64,000 nt of DNA. Origin: G025836975 sp040391135 (lineage in GTDB: Bacteria > Pseudomonadota > Gammaproteobacteria > Burkholderiales > Burkholderiaceae_B). The DNA lies in the NCBI GenBank assembly GCA_040391135.1, contig JBEBYL010000016.1:1-64000 (forward strand), written 5' to 3'. Under the pieces are notes generated by a model. The model was not told the origin of the DNA. It was given only the letters and a program-made list of their open reading frames with translations, and made no database searches. Both the position numbers and the translations under genes were made by a program. Below are positions 25,787 to 34,546 of this stretch, in pieces (position 1 is the first letter of the stretch; every line of letters begins with the position of its first letter).

Positions 25787-27301
25787 ATGAAAAAAATCAC
25801 GGTATTGGCCGGGGGCCTGCTGCTGGGCATGGCGGCTGTCGGCCATGCGCAAGATCTGCGCATCGGCATGCAGGACGATCCGGACACGCTGGATCCGCAT
25901 CGTTCGCGCACCTATGCGGCGCGCATCGTCTTCACGTCGCTGTGCGACAAGCTGGTGGACATCGACGGCAAGCTGCAGTTCGTGCCGAAGCTGGCCAAGT
26001 CCTGGTCCTGGAACGAAGATAATACGGCGCTGACCTTCAAGCTGCGCGAAGACGCTGTTTTCCATGACGGCAGCAAGTTCGACGCGCAGGCCGCCAAAGC
26101 CAATCTGGACAGGGCCCTGACCCTGCCCGAAAGCCAGCGCAAGAGCGAGCTGGCCTCGGTCAGCCAGGTGGAAGCGCCCGACGCCTACACGCTGGTCATC
26201 AAGGTCAAGCAGCCCGACGCGCCGCTGCTGGCGCAGTTGTCGGACCGGGCCGGCATGATGCTCTCGCCCAAAAGCTTCGCGGGCGCGGACAGCGCATCCA
26301 CGGTGGGCCGCAATCCGGTCTGCTCGGGGCCGTACAAATTCGTCGAGCGCGTCCAGAACGATCGCATCGTCCTGGAAAAATTCGACAAATACTATGATGC
26401 CAAGGATTACGCCTTCGACAAGGTCACCTTCTTTGCCATACCCGACTCCACGGTGCGCCTGTCCAACCTGAAGTCGGGCGGCATAGACATACTTGAGCGG
26501 GCCAATCCCAGCGATGTGCCGGACATCAAGCAGGATGCCGGGCTGACATTCAAGCCGGTGACCGGCTTGGGATTCCGCCAATTCATGTTCAACGTAAGCA
26601 ATGGGGAAGGCGCCAAGAACAATCCCTTCAGCAACAAGCTCGTGCGTCAGGCTTTCCAGCTGACGATAGACCGGGCCGCCATAGGCGAGGTGATAGGCGG
26701 AGGCATCTTCCCGCCCGCGCAGCAGCCCTTCCCGCTGGCCAGCCCCTACCACAGCGAAAAGTTTCCGGTGATCAAGCCCGATATCGCCAAGGCCAAGGCC
26801 TTGCTGAAAGAAGCGGGCATGGAAACCGTGCAGGCCCAATTGACCTTCGCCAACAACACCATCGAGGCCTCCACGGCGGAAATGGTGCAGGCGATGGCCG
26901 GCCAGGCGGGCTTCCAGCTCAGCCTGCGTCCCACCGAGTACGCCGCCATGCTGGCCGAATCCGCCAAGGGCAACTTCCAGGTGGACATGCGGGGCTGGTC
27001 GGGCCGGGTGGATCCGGACGGCAATATCTTTTCGTTCGTGACCTGCAAGGGCACGCTCAATGACGGCAAGTATTGCAATCCCAAGGTCGACGAATTGCTG
27101 CGCAAGGCGCGCACGATCTCCGACCAGGAGAAGCGCAAGGCCGTATACGACGAAGCGCAAACGATATTGCAGGATGAATTGCCCAGCATGTATATTTACT
27201 ATCAGCCATGGCCGTTCGTCATTCAAAAGAAAGTGCAGGGCTTTGATCCCTACCCGGACGGCATGATCCGGCTCAAAGGGGTGTCTTTCTCCAAGGGGTG
27301 A
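25787..27301 (+). CDS. ABC peptide/glutathione-type substrate-binding protein (SBP family 5), first copy
   Basis: A 504-residue periplasmic binding protein with a Sec signal (MKKITV, hydrophobic core, GHAQ) and no lipobox cysteine. The SBP-5 pattern is clear: DLRIGMQDDPDTLDPHRSR, then PVCSGPYKFVERVQNDRIVL and the C-terminal MYIYYQPWPFVIQKKVQGF. GGAGGAG precedes the ATG. It resembles the product at 31096 closely over its whole length by eye, so the two are paralogues sharing one set of permeases. A strong hairpin follows, which may keep its expression above that of the permeases. Confidence 0.94.
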   Translation: MKKITVLAGGLLLGMAAVGHAQDLRIGMQDDPDTLDPHRSRTYAARIVFTSLCDKLVDIDGKLQFVPKLAKSWSWNEDNTALTFKLREDAVFHDGSKFDAQAAKANLDRALTLPESQRKSELASVSQVEAPDAYTLVIKVKQPDAPLLAQLSDRAGMMLSPKSFAGADSASTVGRNPVCSGPYKFVERVQNDRIVLEKFDKYYDAKDYAFDKVTFFAIPDSTVRLSNLKSGGIDILERANPSDVPDIKQDAGLTFKPVTGLGFRQFMFNVSNGEGAKNNPFSNKLVRQAFQLTIDRAAIGEVIGGGIFPPAQQPFPLASPYHSEKFPVIKPDIAKAKALLKEAGMETVQAQLTFANNTIEASTAEMVQAMAGQAGFQLSLRPTEYAAMLAESAKGNFQVDMRGWSGRVDPDGNIFSFVTCKGTLNDGKYCNPKVDELLRKARTISDQEKRKAVYDEAQTILQDELPSMYIYYQPWPFVIQKKVQGFDPYPDGMIRLKGVSFSKG

Positions 27302-27315
27302 TCCCCGGCGCACCC

Positions 27316-27349
27316 GGCCCGGGCGGCGCGCCGTAGCGCCGCCCGGGCC
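27316..27349 (+). other. Intra-operon 14-bp hairpin between binding-protein and permease genes
   Basis: GGCCCGGGCGGCGC pairs perfectly with GCGCCGCCCGGGCC around a six-base loop. There is no T-run. At this position such hairpins usually protect the upstream mRNA or reduce read-through, so binding protein is made in excess over permease. That role is inferred from analogy with other transporter operons. Confidence 0.65.
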
Positions 27350-27384
27350 TACGCATTGTTTCACGCCAGCCAGGACTCCATTGC

Positions 27385-28329
27385 ATGTTCAAGCTTATTT
27401 TGCGCCGCGTCATCGTAGCCATACCCACGTTGATACTTGTATCGATCGTGATATTCGGCTTGCAGAAGATACTTCCCGGCGATCCGGTGCTGGCCATGGC
27501 CGGCGAAGAGCGCGACCCCGCCGTGCTGGATTTCCTGCGCGAAAAATACCGCCTTAACGACCCCCTGCCGGTTCAATACGTGGCCTGGATCAAGGAAGTC
27601 GGCCAGGGCAATCTGGGCGTATCGCTGCGCACCGACATTCCCGTGACCACGCTGGTCTCGCAGAAGCTGCCGGTGACCATACAGCTTGCCATCATGGCCA
27701 TGTTCTTCGCCATCCTGGTCGGGATACCGCTGGGCATCCTGGCGGCGGTCCGCAAGGGAACGCGGGTGGAGTTCGGGGCCAACCTGTTCGCGCTGTCGGG
27801 CATGTCCATCCCCAACTTCTGGCTGGGCATCATATTGATCATGATTGTTTCAGTGCAGTTCAAGCTGCTGCCCGCTTCCGGCTACGTGCCGCCGGGCAGG
27901 GATTTCTGGCTGTCGATGAAAACCATGCTGATGCCGGCGCTGGTGCTGTCCACCGCCATTGCCGCCTACCTGATGCGCCATACCCGTTCCGCCATGCTCG
28001 AGGCGCTGAGCGCCGATTATGTGCGCACCGCGCGGGCCAAGGGGGCGTCCGAGCGCATCGTGGTGCTGCGCCATGCCTTGCGCAATGCGCTCATGCCCAT
28101 CGTCACCCTGGTGACCATCCTGTTCGGTGAGCTATTGGCCGGCGCCGTGCTGACCGAGCAGATCTTCGGCATACCGGGCTTCGGCAAGCTGCTGGTCGAC
28201 GCGGTCTTCAATCGGGACTATGCGGTGGTGCAGGGCGTGGTGCTGTGCATCGCGGTCGGCTTCATTGTCCTGACCCTGGTGGCGGACGTGCTTTACATCC
28301 TGGTCAATCCACGCCTGAGGTATGCATGA
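27385..28329 (+). CDS. ABC peptide/glutathione-type permease (DppB/GsiC-like)
   Basis: A 314-residue permease with six membrane helices. The N-terminal helix with LILRRVIVAIPTLILVSIVIFGLQKILPGDP is the DppB-type leader, and the EAA-loop sequence YVRTARAKGASERIVVLRHALRNALMPI near residue 212 contacts the ATPase. LTEQIFGIPGFGKLLVDAV follows. The stop overlaps the next start (ATGA), indicating tight coupling with the second permease. It forms the inner-membrane channel for the two binding proteins of the operon. Confidence 0.94.
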   Translation: MFKLILRRVIVAIPTLILVSIVIFGLQKILPGDPVLAMAGEERDPAVLDFLREKYRLNDPLPVQYVAWIKEVGQGNLGVSLRTDIPVTTLVSQKLPVTIQLAIMAMFFAILVGIPLGILAAVRKGTRVEFGANLFALSGMSIPNFWLGIILIMIVSVQFKLLPASGYVPPGRDFWLSMKTMLMPALVLSTAIAAYLMRHTRSAMLEALSADYVRTARAKGASERIVVLRHALRNALMPIVTLVTILFGELLAGAVLTEQIFGIPGFGKLLVDAVFNRDYAVVQGVVLCIAVGFIVLTLVADVLYILVNPRLRYA

Positions 28330-29204
28330 GCACCCATGTCCCCACCGCCGGGCAGGGCGTGTTCGAACGGCGCCGCAGCCGTTCCTGGTCCAAGTTCAGG
28401 CGCAGCCCTTCGGCCATGCTGGGCGCGGCCATAGTCATGTTCTTCGTGCTGGTCGCTTTGTTCGCCCCGCTGATCGCCGGCTACGATCCAGCGCAGGTCA
28501 GCTTTACCGCCATCCGCAAGGCCCCCTCGGCGGCGCACTGGCTGGGCACCGACGAACTGGGCCGCGACATCCTCAGCCGCATGGTGTACGGCGCGCGCGC
28601 ATCGCTGCTGGCCGGCATGTGCTCGGTGTTGATCGCACTGGCGGCGGGCGTGCCTTTCGGCTTGCTGGCCGGCTATTTCGGCGGCCTGATCGACGGCTGC
28701 ATCTCGCGCGCCACCGAGGCGCTGCTGTCCATTCCCTTCCTGATACTGGCCATCGCGCTGGCCGCCTTCCTGGGACCCAGCCTGATCAATGCGATGATCG
28801 CCATCGGGGTGTCGGCGGCACCGCTGTTCATCCGGCTGGCGCGCGGCCAGGTGCTGGCGATCAAGAATGAAGACTATGTACAAAGCACGCGTTCGCTGGG
28901 CGCGTCGAACACGCGCATCATCCTGCGCCATATCCTGCCCAATGTGATGCCGGCGCTTATCGTTCAGGCCACCATCATGATCGCCAGCGCCATCATCGCC
29001 GAGGCCAGCCTGTCTTTCCTGGGCCTGGGCCTGCAGCCGCCCAATCCTTCCTGGGGGTCCATGCTCAACACGGCCAAGAACTTCATGACCCAAGCACCAT
29101 GGATGTCCATTTTTCCCGGCTCGGCGATCTTCCTGGTGGTTTTCGGGTTCAACCTTCTGGGCGACGGACTGCGCGATGCGCTTGATCCGCGGCAGGAGCA
29201 TTGA
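28326..29204 (+). CDS. ABC peptide/glutathione-type permease (DppC/GsiD-like)
   Basis: A 292-residue partner permease. The sequence has an Arg-rich N-terminal tail (RRRSRSWSKFRRSPSAMLG), the LGTDELGRDILSRMVYGARASL block near residue 75 and an EAA loop (YVQSTRSLGASNTRIILRHILPNVMP near 183). The start at 28326 gives a 4-base overlap with the previous gene; an open stretch before it is out-of-frame read-through of that gene. It pairs with the DppB-type subunit. The ATPase gene starts five bases after its stop. Confidence 0.94.
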   Translation: MSTHVPTAGQGVFERRRSRSWSKFRRSPSAMLGAAIVMFFVLVALFAPLIAGYDPAQVSFTAIRKAPSAAHWLGTDELGRDILSRMVYGARASLLAGMCSVLIALAAGVPFGLLAGYFGGLIDGCISRATEALLSIPFLILAIALAAFLGPSLINAMIAIGVSAAPLFIRLARGQVLAIKNEDYVQSTRSLGASNTRIILRHILPNVMPALIVQATIMIASAIIAEASLSFLGLGLQPPNPSWGSMLNTAKNFMTQAPWMSIFPGSAIFLVVFGFNLLGDGLRDALDPRQEH

Positions 29205-29208
29205 CGCC

Positions 29209-31068
29209 ATGCATACGATGAATGGACAACATGTCATACAGGTAAGCGATCTGACGGTTGCCTTTACGACGCCGGACCGCTCGGTCGAGGCGGTGCGCGA
29301 CCTGTCGTTTCATGTGGCCAAGGGCGAAACCCTGGCCATTGTGGGCGAATCGGGCTCCGGCAAGTCGGTGACTTCGCTCTCGCTGATGCGCTTGGTTGAA
29401 TTCGGCAACGGCCGCATCATGCGGGGCAGCATCCTGCTGCGCCGCCGCGACGGCAGCGTCCTGGATCTGGCTGCCGCGTCCGAGGCCGAAATGCGCACAG
29501 TGCGCGGCGCCGACATCGCCATGATCTTCCAGGAGCCCATGACCTCGCTCAATCCCAGTTTCACGGCCGGCGATCAGATCGCCGAGGCGCTGCAACTGCA
29601 CCAGGGCATGGATCGCGCCGCGGCGCTGGCCGAGACGCTGCGGCTGCTGGAAGTCGTGCGCATTCCCGATGCGCGGGCGGTGCGCGGACGCTACCCCCAT
29701 CAGCTTTCGGGAGGCATGCGCCAGCGCATCATGATTGCGATGGCCCTGTCATGCCGGCCCCAGGTCCTGATAGCCGATGAACCGACCACGGCGCTCGATG
29801 TCACGATACAGGCGCAGATATTGCAGCTTATTCGGCAACTGCAGCAGGAAATGGACATGGGCGTGATCTTCATCACGCACGATATGGGCGTGGTGGCCGA
29901 AGTGGCCGACCGCGTCATGGTGATGCACCGGGGGGACAAGGTCGAGGAGAACGATTCCGATGCGCTCTTCGGCGATCCCCGGCATCCCTACACCCGAGCG
30001 CTGCTTTCGGCCGTGCCCAGGCTGGGGTCCATGAAAGGCAGCGACCAGCCGGCGCCTTTTGCCTTGCTGGACATCGCCCGGAACCAGGGCACCCCGGCCG
30101 CGGCGCCGCCGCCGGCCAGCACGGCGCGCTACGGCCAGGACCCGCTGCTGAAGGTGGACAAGCTGACGACCCAGTTCGACATCGCCACCGGGCTGTTCGG
30201 CAGGGTCAGCCATCGGGTGCATGCGGTGGAACAGGTCAGTTTCGATCTGTACCCCGGCGAAACGCTGGCAATCGTGGGCGAGTCCGGCTGCGGGAAGACC
30301 ACCACCGGGCGCTCGCTGGCGCAGCTGGAGCGCATACGGGGCGGCAAGGTCACCTTCCAGGGACAGGACATCAGCCTGTTGCGCGGCAACGAAATGCAGG
30401 CCCTGCGGCGCCACATACAGTTCATTTTCCAGGATCCTTTCGCCTCGCTGGACCCGCGCGTGACGATAGGCTATTCCATCATGGAGCCGTTGCTGATCCA
30501 CGGCGTGGCCAAAGGGCGCGAAGCCCAGCAGCGGGTCAGCTGGCTGATGGAAAAATGCGGCCTCGCGCCCGAAATGATAGACCGCTATCCGCATGAGTTT
30601 TCCGGCGGACAGCGCCAGCGCATCTGCATCGCGCGCGCCCTGGCGCTGAACCCCAAGGTCATCATCGCCGACGAGTCGGTGTCGGCCCTGGATGTTTCCA
30701 TACAGGCGCAGATCGTGAACCTGCTGCTGGACCTGCAGCGGGAACTGGACCTGGCCATACTGTTCATCTCGCACGATATGGCGGTGGTCGAACGCATCAG
30801 CCATCGCGTGGTGGTGATGTACCTGGGCCAGGTGGTCGAAATAGGCCCGCGCCGCGCCGTCTTCGAGAATCCGCAGCATCCCTATACGAAAAAACTGATG
30901 GCGGCCGTTCCGGTCGCCGATCCCAGCTATCGCCACAGGCAGCATTCATTGCTGGTGGACGAGATCCCCAGCGTGGTTCGCCATGTGGACGACCAACCGC
31001 TGGTTCGTCCTCTGGTCGAAGTGGGCGAAGGCCATTTCGTGGCCCGCCATGCCGTGGGTGTTTATTGA
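29209..31068 (+). CDS. Fused double ABC ATPase (GsiA/DppDF-like)
   Basis: A 619-residue protein with two complete nucleotide-binding domains in tandem, like E. coli GsiA. Domain 1 has GESGSGKSV, LSGGMRQR and IADEPTTALD. Domain 2 has GESGCGKTT, FSGGQRQR and IADESVSALD, each with the later HD switch (ITHDMGV, ISHDMAV). Both carry the C-terminal oligopeptide-type extension (HPYTRALL, HPYTKKLM). An ATG at 29209, ten bases after AGGAG, is my start; 29218 is possible. It powers import for both binding proteins. Confidence 0.93.
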   Translation: MHTMNGQHVIQVSDLTVAFTTPDRSVEAVRDLSFHVAKGETLAIVGESGSGKSVTSLSLMRLVEFGNGRIMRGSILLRRRDGSVLDLAAASEAEMRTVRGADIAMIFQEPMTSLNPSFTAGDQIAEALQLHQGMDRAAALAETLRLLEVVRIPDARAVRGRYPHQLSGGMRQRIMIAMALSCRPQVLIADEPTTALDVTIQAQILQLIRQLQQEMDMGVIFITHDMGVVAEVADRVMVMHRGDKVEENDSDALFGDPRHPYTRALLSAVPRLGSMKGSDQPAPFALLDIARNQGTPAAAPPPASTARYGQDPLLKVDKLTTQFDIATGLFGRVSHRVHAVEQVSFDLYPGETLAIVGESGCGKTTTGRSLAQLERIRGGKVTFQGQDISLLRGNEMQALRRHIQFIFQDPFASLDPRVTIGYSIMEPLLIHGVAKGREAQQRVSWLMEKCGLAPEMIDRYPHEFSGGQRQRICIARALALNPKVIIADESVSALDVSIQAQIVNLLLDLQRELDLAILFISHDMAVVERISHRVVVMYLGQVVEIGPRRAVFENPQHPYTKKLMAAVPVADPSYRHRQHSLLVDEIPSVVRHVDDQPLVRPLVEVGEGHFVARHAVGVY

Positions 31069-31095
31069 CGTGTTGGTTTATTTGGGAGAGTGATC

Positions 31096-32592
31096 ATGCA
31101 TAAGGCAATGTTCAAGCTGGCGTTGGCGGCGAGCCTGGCTTTCTCGGGCGCCGCCGCGGCGCAGAGCACCATAAGGATAGGCTTGCAGGACGATCCGGAT
31201 CAGCTCGATCCCGCGCGCGCCCGGACGTTCGTGGGCCGCATCGTGTTCGCATCGCTGTGCGACAAGCTGGTCGACATCACGCCCACGCTGGAGTTCGTGC
31301 CGCAATTGGCCACGTCCTGGGAATGGCAGGACAGCAAGACGCTAAAGATGACCTTGCGCGACAAGGTCGTGTACCACGACGGCACGCCCATGGACGCGGC
31401 TTCGGTCAAGGCCAACCTGGAGCGGGCCAAGAATCTGCCCGACAGCAACCGCAAGAGCGAGCTGGCGACCCTGGCGCGGGTCGATGCGCCCGATCCGTCC
31501 ACCGTCATTCTGCATTTGTCCGAGCCGGATGCCTCGTTCCTGTCGCAGCTCTCGGATCGGGCCGGCATGATGCAGTCGCCGGCCAGCTTCGACAAGGATC
31601 CGGGCAAGAACCCGGTGTGTTCGGGGCCGTACCGCTTCAAGGACAGGGTGCAGAACGATCACATCACGCTGGAAAAGTTTCCGCAGTACTGGGACGCGGC
31701 CAGCTACCATTTCGATACGGTCAGGTTCAGTCCCGTACCCGATGCCACCGTGCGCCTGAACAATATGCGCTCGGGCGGGCTGGACATTATCGAACGCGTC
31801 GCGCCCAGCGATGTGGAGACCGTCAAGGGCGATCCCAATCTGGCCTTCATGCCGATCACCGGCCTGGGCTTCCAGGCCATTTCCGTCAATTTCGCCAATG
31901 GACCGCGCGCGGACAACCCTTTCGCCAAGGACGCGCGGGTACGGCAGGCTTTCGATTTGGCGCTGGACAAGGATGCCATCAACCAGGTCGTGGGCATGGG
32001 TCTGTACCAGCCGGCTTTCCAGCCTTTCCCGCCGGCCAGCTTTGCCTACGATAAAAGCGTGGAGCGCAAGGGGCGCGACGTCGAAAAGGCCCGCGCGCTG
32101 TTGAAGGCGGCAGGCCACGATCGTGTCAAGGTGGAGATTTCCTTCGGCAACAACACCATCATGCAGCAGGTCTTCGAGCTGATCCAGGCCATGGGCAGCG
32201 AAGCGGGCTTCGACATAAGCTTGCGGCCCATGGAGTTCGCGGCCCTGCAATCGACCATGGCGCGCGGCGACTTCGAGCTGGCCCAGGCGGGCTGGTCGGG
32301 CCGGGTCGATCCCAGCGGCAATGTGTTCCAGTACGTGGCCTGCAAGGGCAGCCTGAATGACGGCAAGTTCTGCGACCAGGCCATGAACGACTTGCTGGTC
32401 AAGGCGCGCCAGGAACTGGACACCGCCAAACGCAAGCAGCTGTATTCCGAGTTCCTTAAGCAGATGCAGGAAAAGCGGCCCATTTTTTATACGTTTTACC
32501 TGCCCTGGACCTTCGGCCTGCAAAAGCGGGTGCAAGGCTTCGTGCCTTATCCCGACGGCCTCATCCGCTTGAAGAACGTTACCCTGAAGTAA
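31096..32592 (+). CDS. ABC peptide/glutathione-type substrate-binding protein (SBP family 5), second copy
   Basis: A 498-residue periplasmic binding protein with signal MHKAMFKLALAAS, cleavage near AAAAQS, then IRIGLQDDPDQLDPARAR. Segments NPVCSGPYRFKDRVQNDHITLEKF and GWSGRVDPSGN parallel the first binding protein nearly word for word, so this is a paralogue from a duplication within the operon. ATG at 31096 follows GGGAGAG at a good distance; an in-frame GTG at 31090 overlaps that Shine-Dalgarno and is unlikely. Two receptors on one transporter suggest a wider ligand range. Confidence 0.94.
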   Translation: MHKAMFKLALAASLAFSGAAAAQSTIRIGLQDDPDQLDPARARTFVGRIVFASLCDKLVDITPTLEFVPQLATSWEWQDSKTLKMTLRDKVVYHDGTPMDAASVKANLERAKNLPDSNRKSELATLARVDAPDPSTVILHLSEPDASFLSQLSDRAGMMQSPASFDKDPGKNPVCSGPYRFKDRVQNDHITLEKFPQYWDAASYHFDTVRFSPVPDATVRLNNMRSGGLDIIERVAPSDVETVKGDPNLAFMPITGLGFQAISVNFANGPRADNPFAKDARVRQAFDLALDKDAINQVVGMGLYQPAFQPFPPASFAYDKSVERKGRDVEKARALLKAAGHDRVKVEISFGNNTIMQQVFELIQAMGSEAGFDISLRPMEFAALQSTMARGDFELAQAGWSGRVDPSGNVFQYVACKGSLNDGKFCDQAMNDLLVKARQELDTAKRKQLYSEFLKQMQEKRPIFYTFYLPWTFGLQKRVQGFVPYPDGLIRLKNVTLK

Positions 32593-32618
32593 TCCCCGGC
32601 AATAGGCGGCTTTTCAGC

Positions 32619-34415
32619 ATGTTCACGACCCGTCCCGAAATTACCGGCACCTTCGGTGTCGTGACCTCCACGCACTGGCTGGCTTCAGCGGTGGGCATGG
32701 CCATGCTGGAACGGGGCGGCAACGCCTTCGATGCCTGCGTGGCCAGTGCGTTTACCTTGCATGTGGTCGAACCCCACCTGGTGGGTCCGGCCGGCGAGGT
32801 GCCGGGTATTTTTTATTCGGCGCGCACCGGCAAGGTTCAGGTGCTTTGCGGGCAGGGCACGACGCCCGCGGGCGCCACGCTGGAGCACTACCGTTCGCAG
32901 GGGCTGGAGCTTATTCCGGGCAATGGCCTGCTGGCCACGGTGATCCCCGGCGCTTTCGATGCGTGGATGATATTGCTGCGCGACCATGGCAGCATGCCGC
33001 TGCGGGAGGTCCTGGAACCGGCCATTTATTACGCCCGGCACGGCCACCCCATGCTGCCCCGCGTGGCCAACACCATTGCCGGCCTGAAAGATTTCTTTGA
33101 AACGCACTGGCCCACGTCGGCCGGCGTCTATGTGCCCAAAGGGGCGCTGCCGCAGGCGGGCAAACTGTTCTGCAATCCGGCACTGGCCCAGGCCTGGGAA
33201 CGCGTGTTGGCCGAAGCGGAAAGCGCCGGCGGCGATCGGGAAAAACAGATCGAGGCGGCCCGCAAGGCTTTCTATCAAGGGTTTGTTGCCGAAGCGATCG
33301 ACCGCTTCGTTTCAGGCAACGAGGTCATGGATGAGAGCGGCTCACCGCGCAAGGGCGTCATAACAGGACAGGACCTGGCGGGCTGGTCGGCCAGCTATGA
33401 AGAGCCGCTATTGCACGACTACGGCGGCGCAACGGTGGCCAAGACGCAGCCCTGGAGCCAGGGGCCTGCCTTCCTCCAGACGCTGGCCCTGCTGGAGCAC
33501 ACCGATATAGGCCAGTTGAAAGACGGCGACCCGCGTTTCATTCATTTGCTGGTCGAGGCCATGAAGCTGGCGTTCGCGGATCGCGAAGCCTATTACGGCG
33601 ATCCCGGCTTTGTCGACGTGCCCATGCAGGCCTTGCTGTCGCCGGACTATAACCGGGAGCGCAGCCGGCTGATCGGCGAACAGGCCTTCAATGAGTTGCG
33701 TCCGGGCCTCGTGCCGGGCTACGAGGCGCAGGTTGCCCGCGTGAATGCGGTGCTGGATCGCTTGTCCCGCAACAACGATGGCAGCCTGCTTTCCGCGATG
33801 GATCGCGCCAACCCGCTGTTGTCCGTCAAGCGGGGCGACACCACGCATATCGACGCCATAGACCGCTGGGGCAATATGATTACCGTGACGCCCTCGGGCG
33901 GCTGGTTGCAGTCCTCGCCGATCATCCCGGAATTGGGCTTCGGGCTGAATACCCGCGCCCAGATGTTCTGGCTGGAAGAGGGCATGCCGGGCACCCTTGC
34001 CCCCGGCAAGCGCCCGCGCACCACGCTAAGCCCGACCATGCTGCTGCGGGACGGGAGTCCCTGCATGGTGTTCGGCACGCCGGGCGGCGATCAGCAGGAA
34101 CAATGGCAGCTGATACTTTTCCTGCGCCACATGCACCAAGGCATGAGCCTGCAACAGGCCATCGATGGGCCGATGTTCCATACGCAGCATTTCCCCAGTT
34201 CCTTCTATCCGCGCGGGCGCAAGCCGGGCAACATCACCATAGAGACGATCGTGGGGGCCCAGGTGCTGGACGATCTGCGCCGCCGGGGACACCAGCTAGA
34301 AGAGTCGCCGGAATGGAGCATAGGCCGCCTGACCGCGGCATCGCGCGATCCGGACGGCCTGCTGCATGCGGCGGCGTCGCCCCGGCTGGTCCAGGCTTAT
34401 GCGGTGGGGCGTTAG
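32619..34415 (+). CDS. Gamma-glutamyltransferase-family Ntn hydrolase, cytoplasmic (second copy)
   Basis: A 598-residue GGT-family protein. ERGGNAFDACVASAFTLHVVEPHLVGPAGE opens the family fold. The expected catalytic Thr408 is the first Thr of DTTHIDAID, matching the TTH of E. coli GGT, and SSPIIPELGFGLNTRAQMF and GTPGGDQQEQW follow. There is no signal peptide. It is clearly diverged from the first GGT (longer, different active-site neighbours), so the two probably have different substrates. It is the last gene of the operon, 26 bases after the second binding protein. Confidence 0.9.
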   Translation: MFTTRPEITGTFGVVTSTHWLASAVGMAMLERGGNAFDACVASAFTLHVVEPHLVGPAGEVPGIFYSARTGKVQVLCGQGTTPAGATLEHYRSQGLELIPGNGLLATVIPGAFDAWMILLRDHGSMPLREVLEPAIYYARHGHPMLPRVANTIAGLKDFFETHWPTSAGVYVPKGALPQAGKLFCNPALAQAWERVLAEAESAGGDREKQIEAARKAFYQGFVAEAIDRFVSGNEVMDESGSPRKGVITGQDLAGWSASYEEPLLHDYGGATVAKTQPWSQGPAFLQTLALLEHTDIGQLKDGDPRFIHLLVEAMKLAFADREAYYGDPGFVDVPMQALLSPDYNRERSRLIGEQAFNELRPGLVPGYEAQVARVNAVLDRLSRNNDGSLLSAMDRANPLLSVKRGDTTHIDAIDRWGNMITVTPSGGWLQSSPIIPELGFGLNTRAQMFWLEEGMPGTLAPGKRPRTTLSPTMLLRDGSPCMVFGTPGGDQQEQWQLILFLRHMHQGMSLQQAIDGPMFHTQHFPSSFYPRGRKPGNITIETIVGAQVLDDLRRRGHQLEESPEWSIGRLTAASRDPDGLLHAAASPRLVQAYAVGR

Positions 34416-34546
34416 GTCCGGCCAGGCCGCCGGGCCGGCCGATATTGTCGCAATGCACAAATCCCTTTGCCCGGAATGGGCACAAGGGCATTCAGTCCTA
34501 AAATAGTCCACAATAACTGTTTATCGTTGTTTCCCCGGGATATTTA

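Noticed and set aside
24449..27364. A 971-codon open frame on the minus strand
   Set aside because: It is antisense to the first GGT and first binding-protein genes, which have clear family motifs and start signals. Long antisense frames are expected at this GC content. Its product is rich in His, Gln and Arg without any domain.
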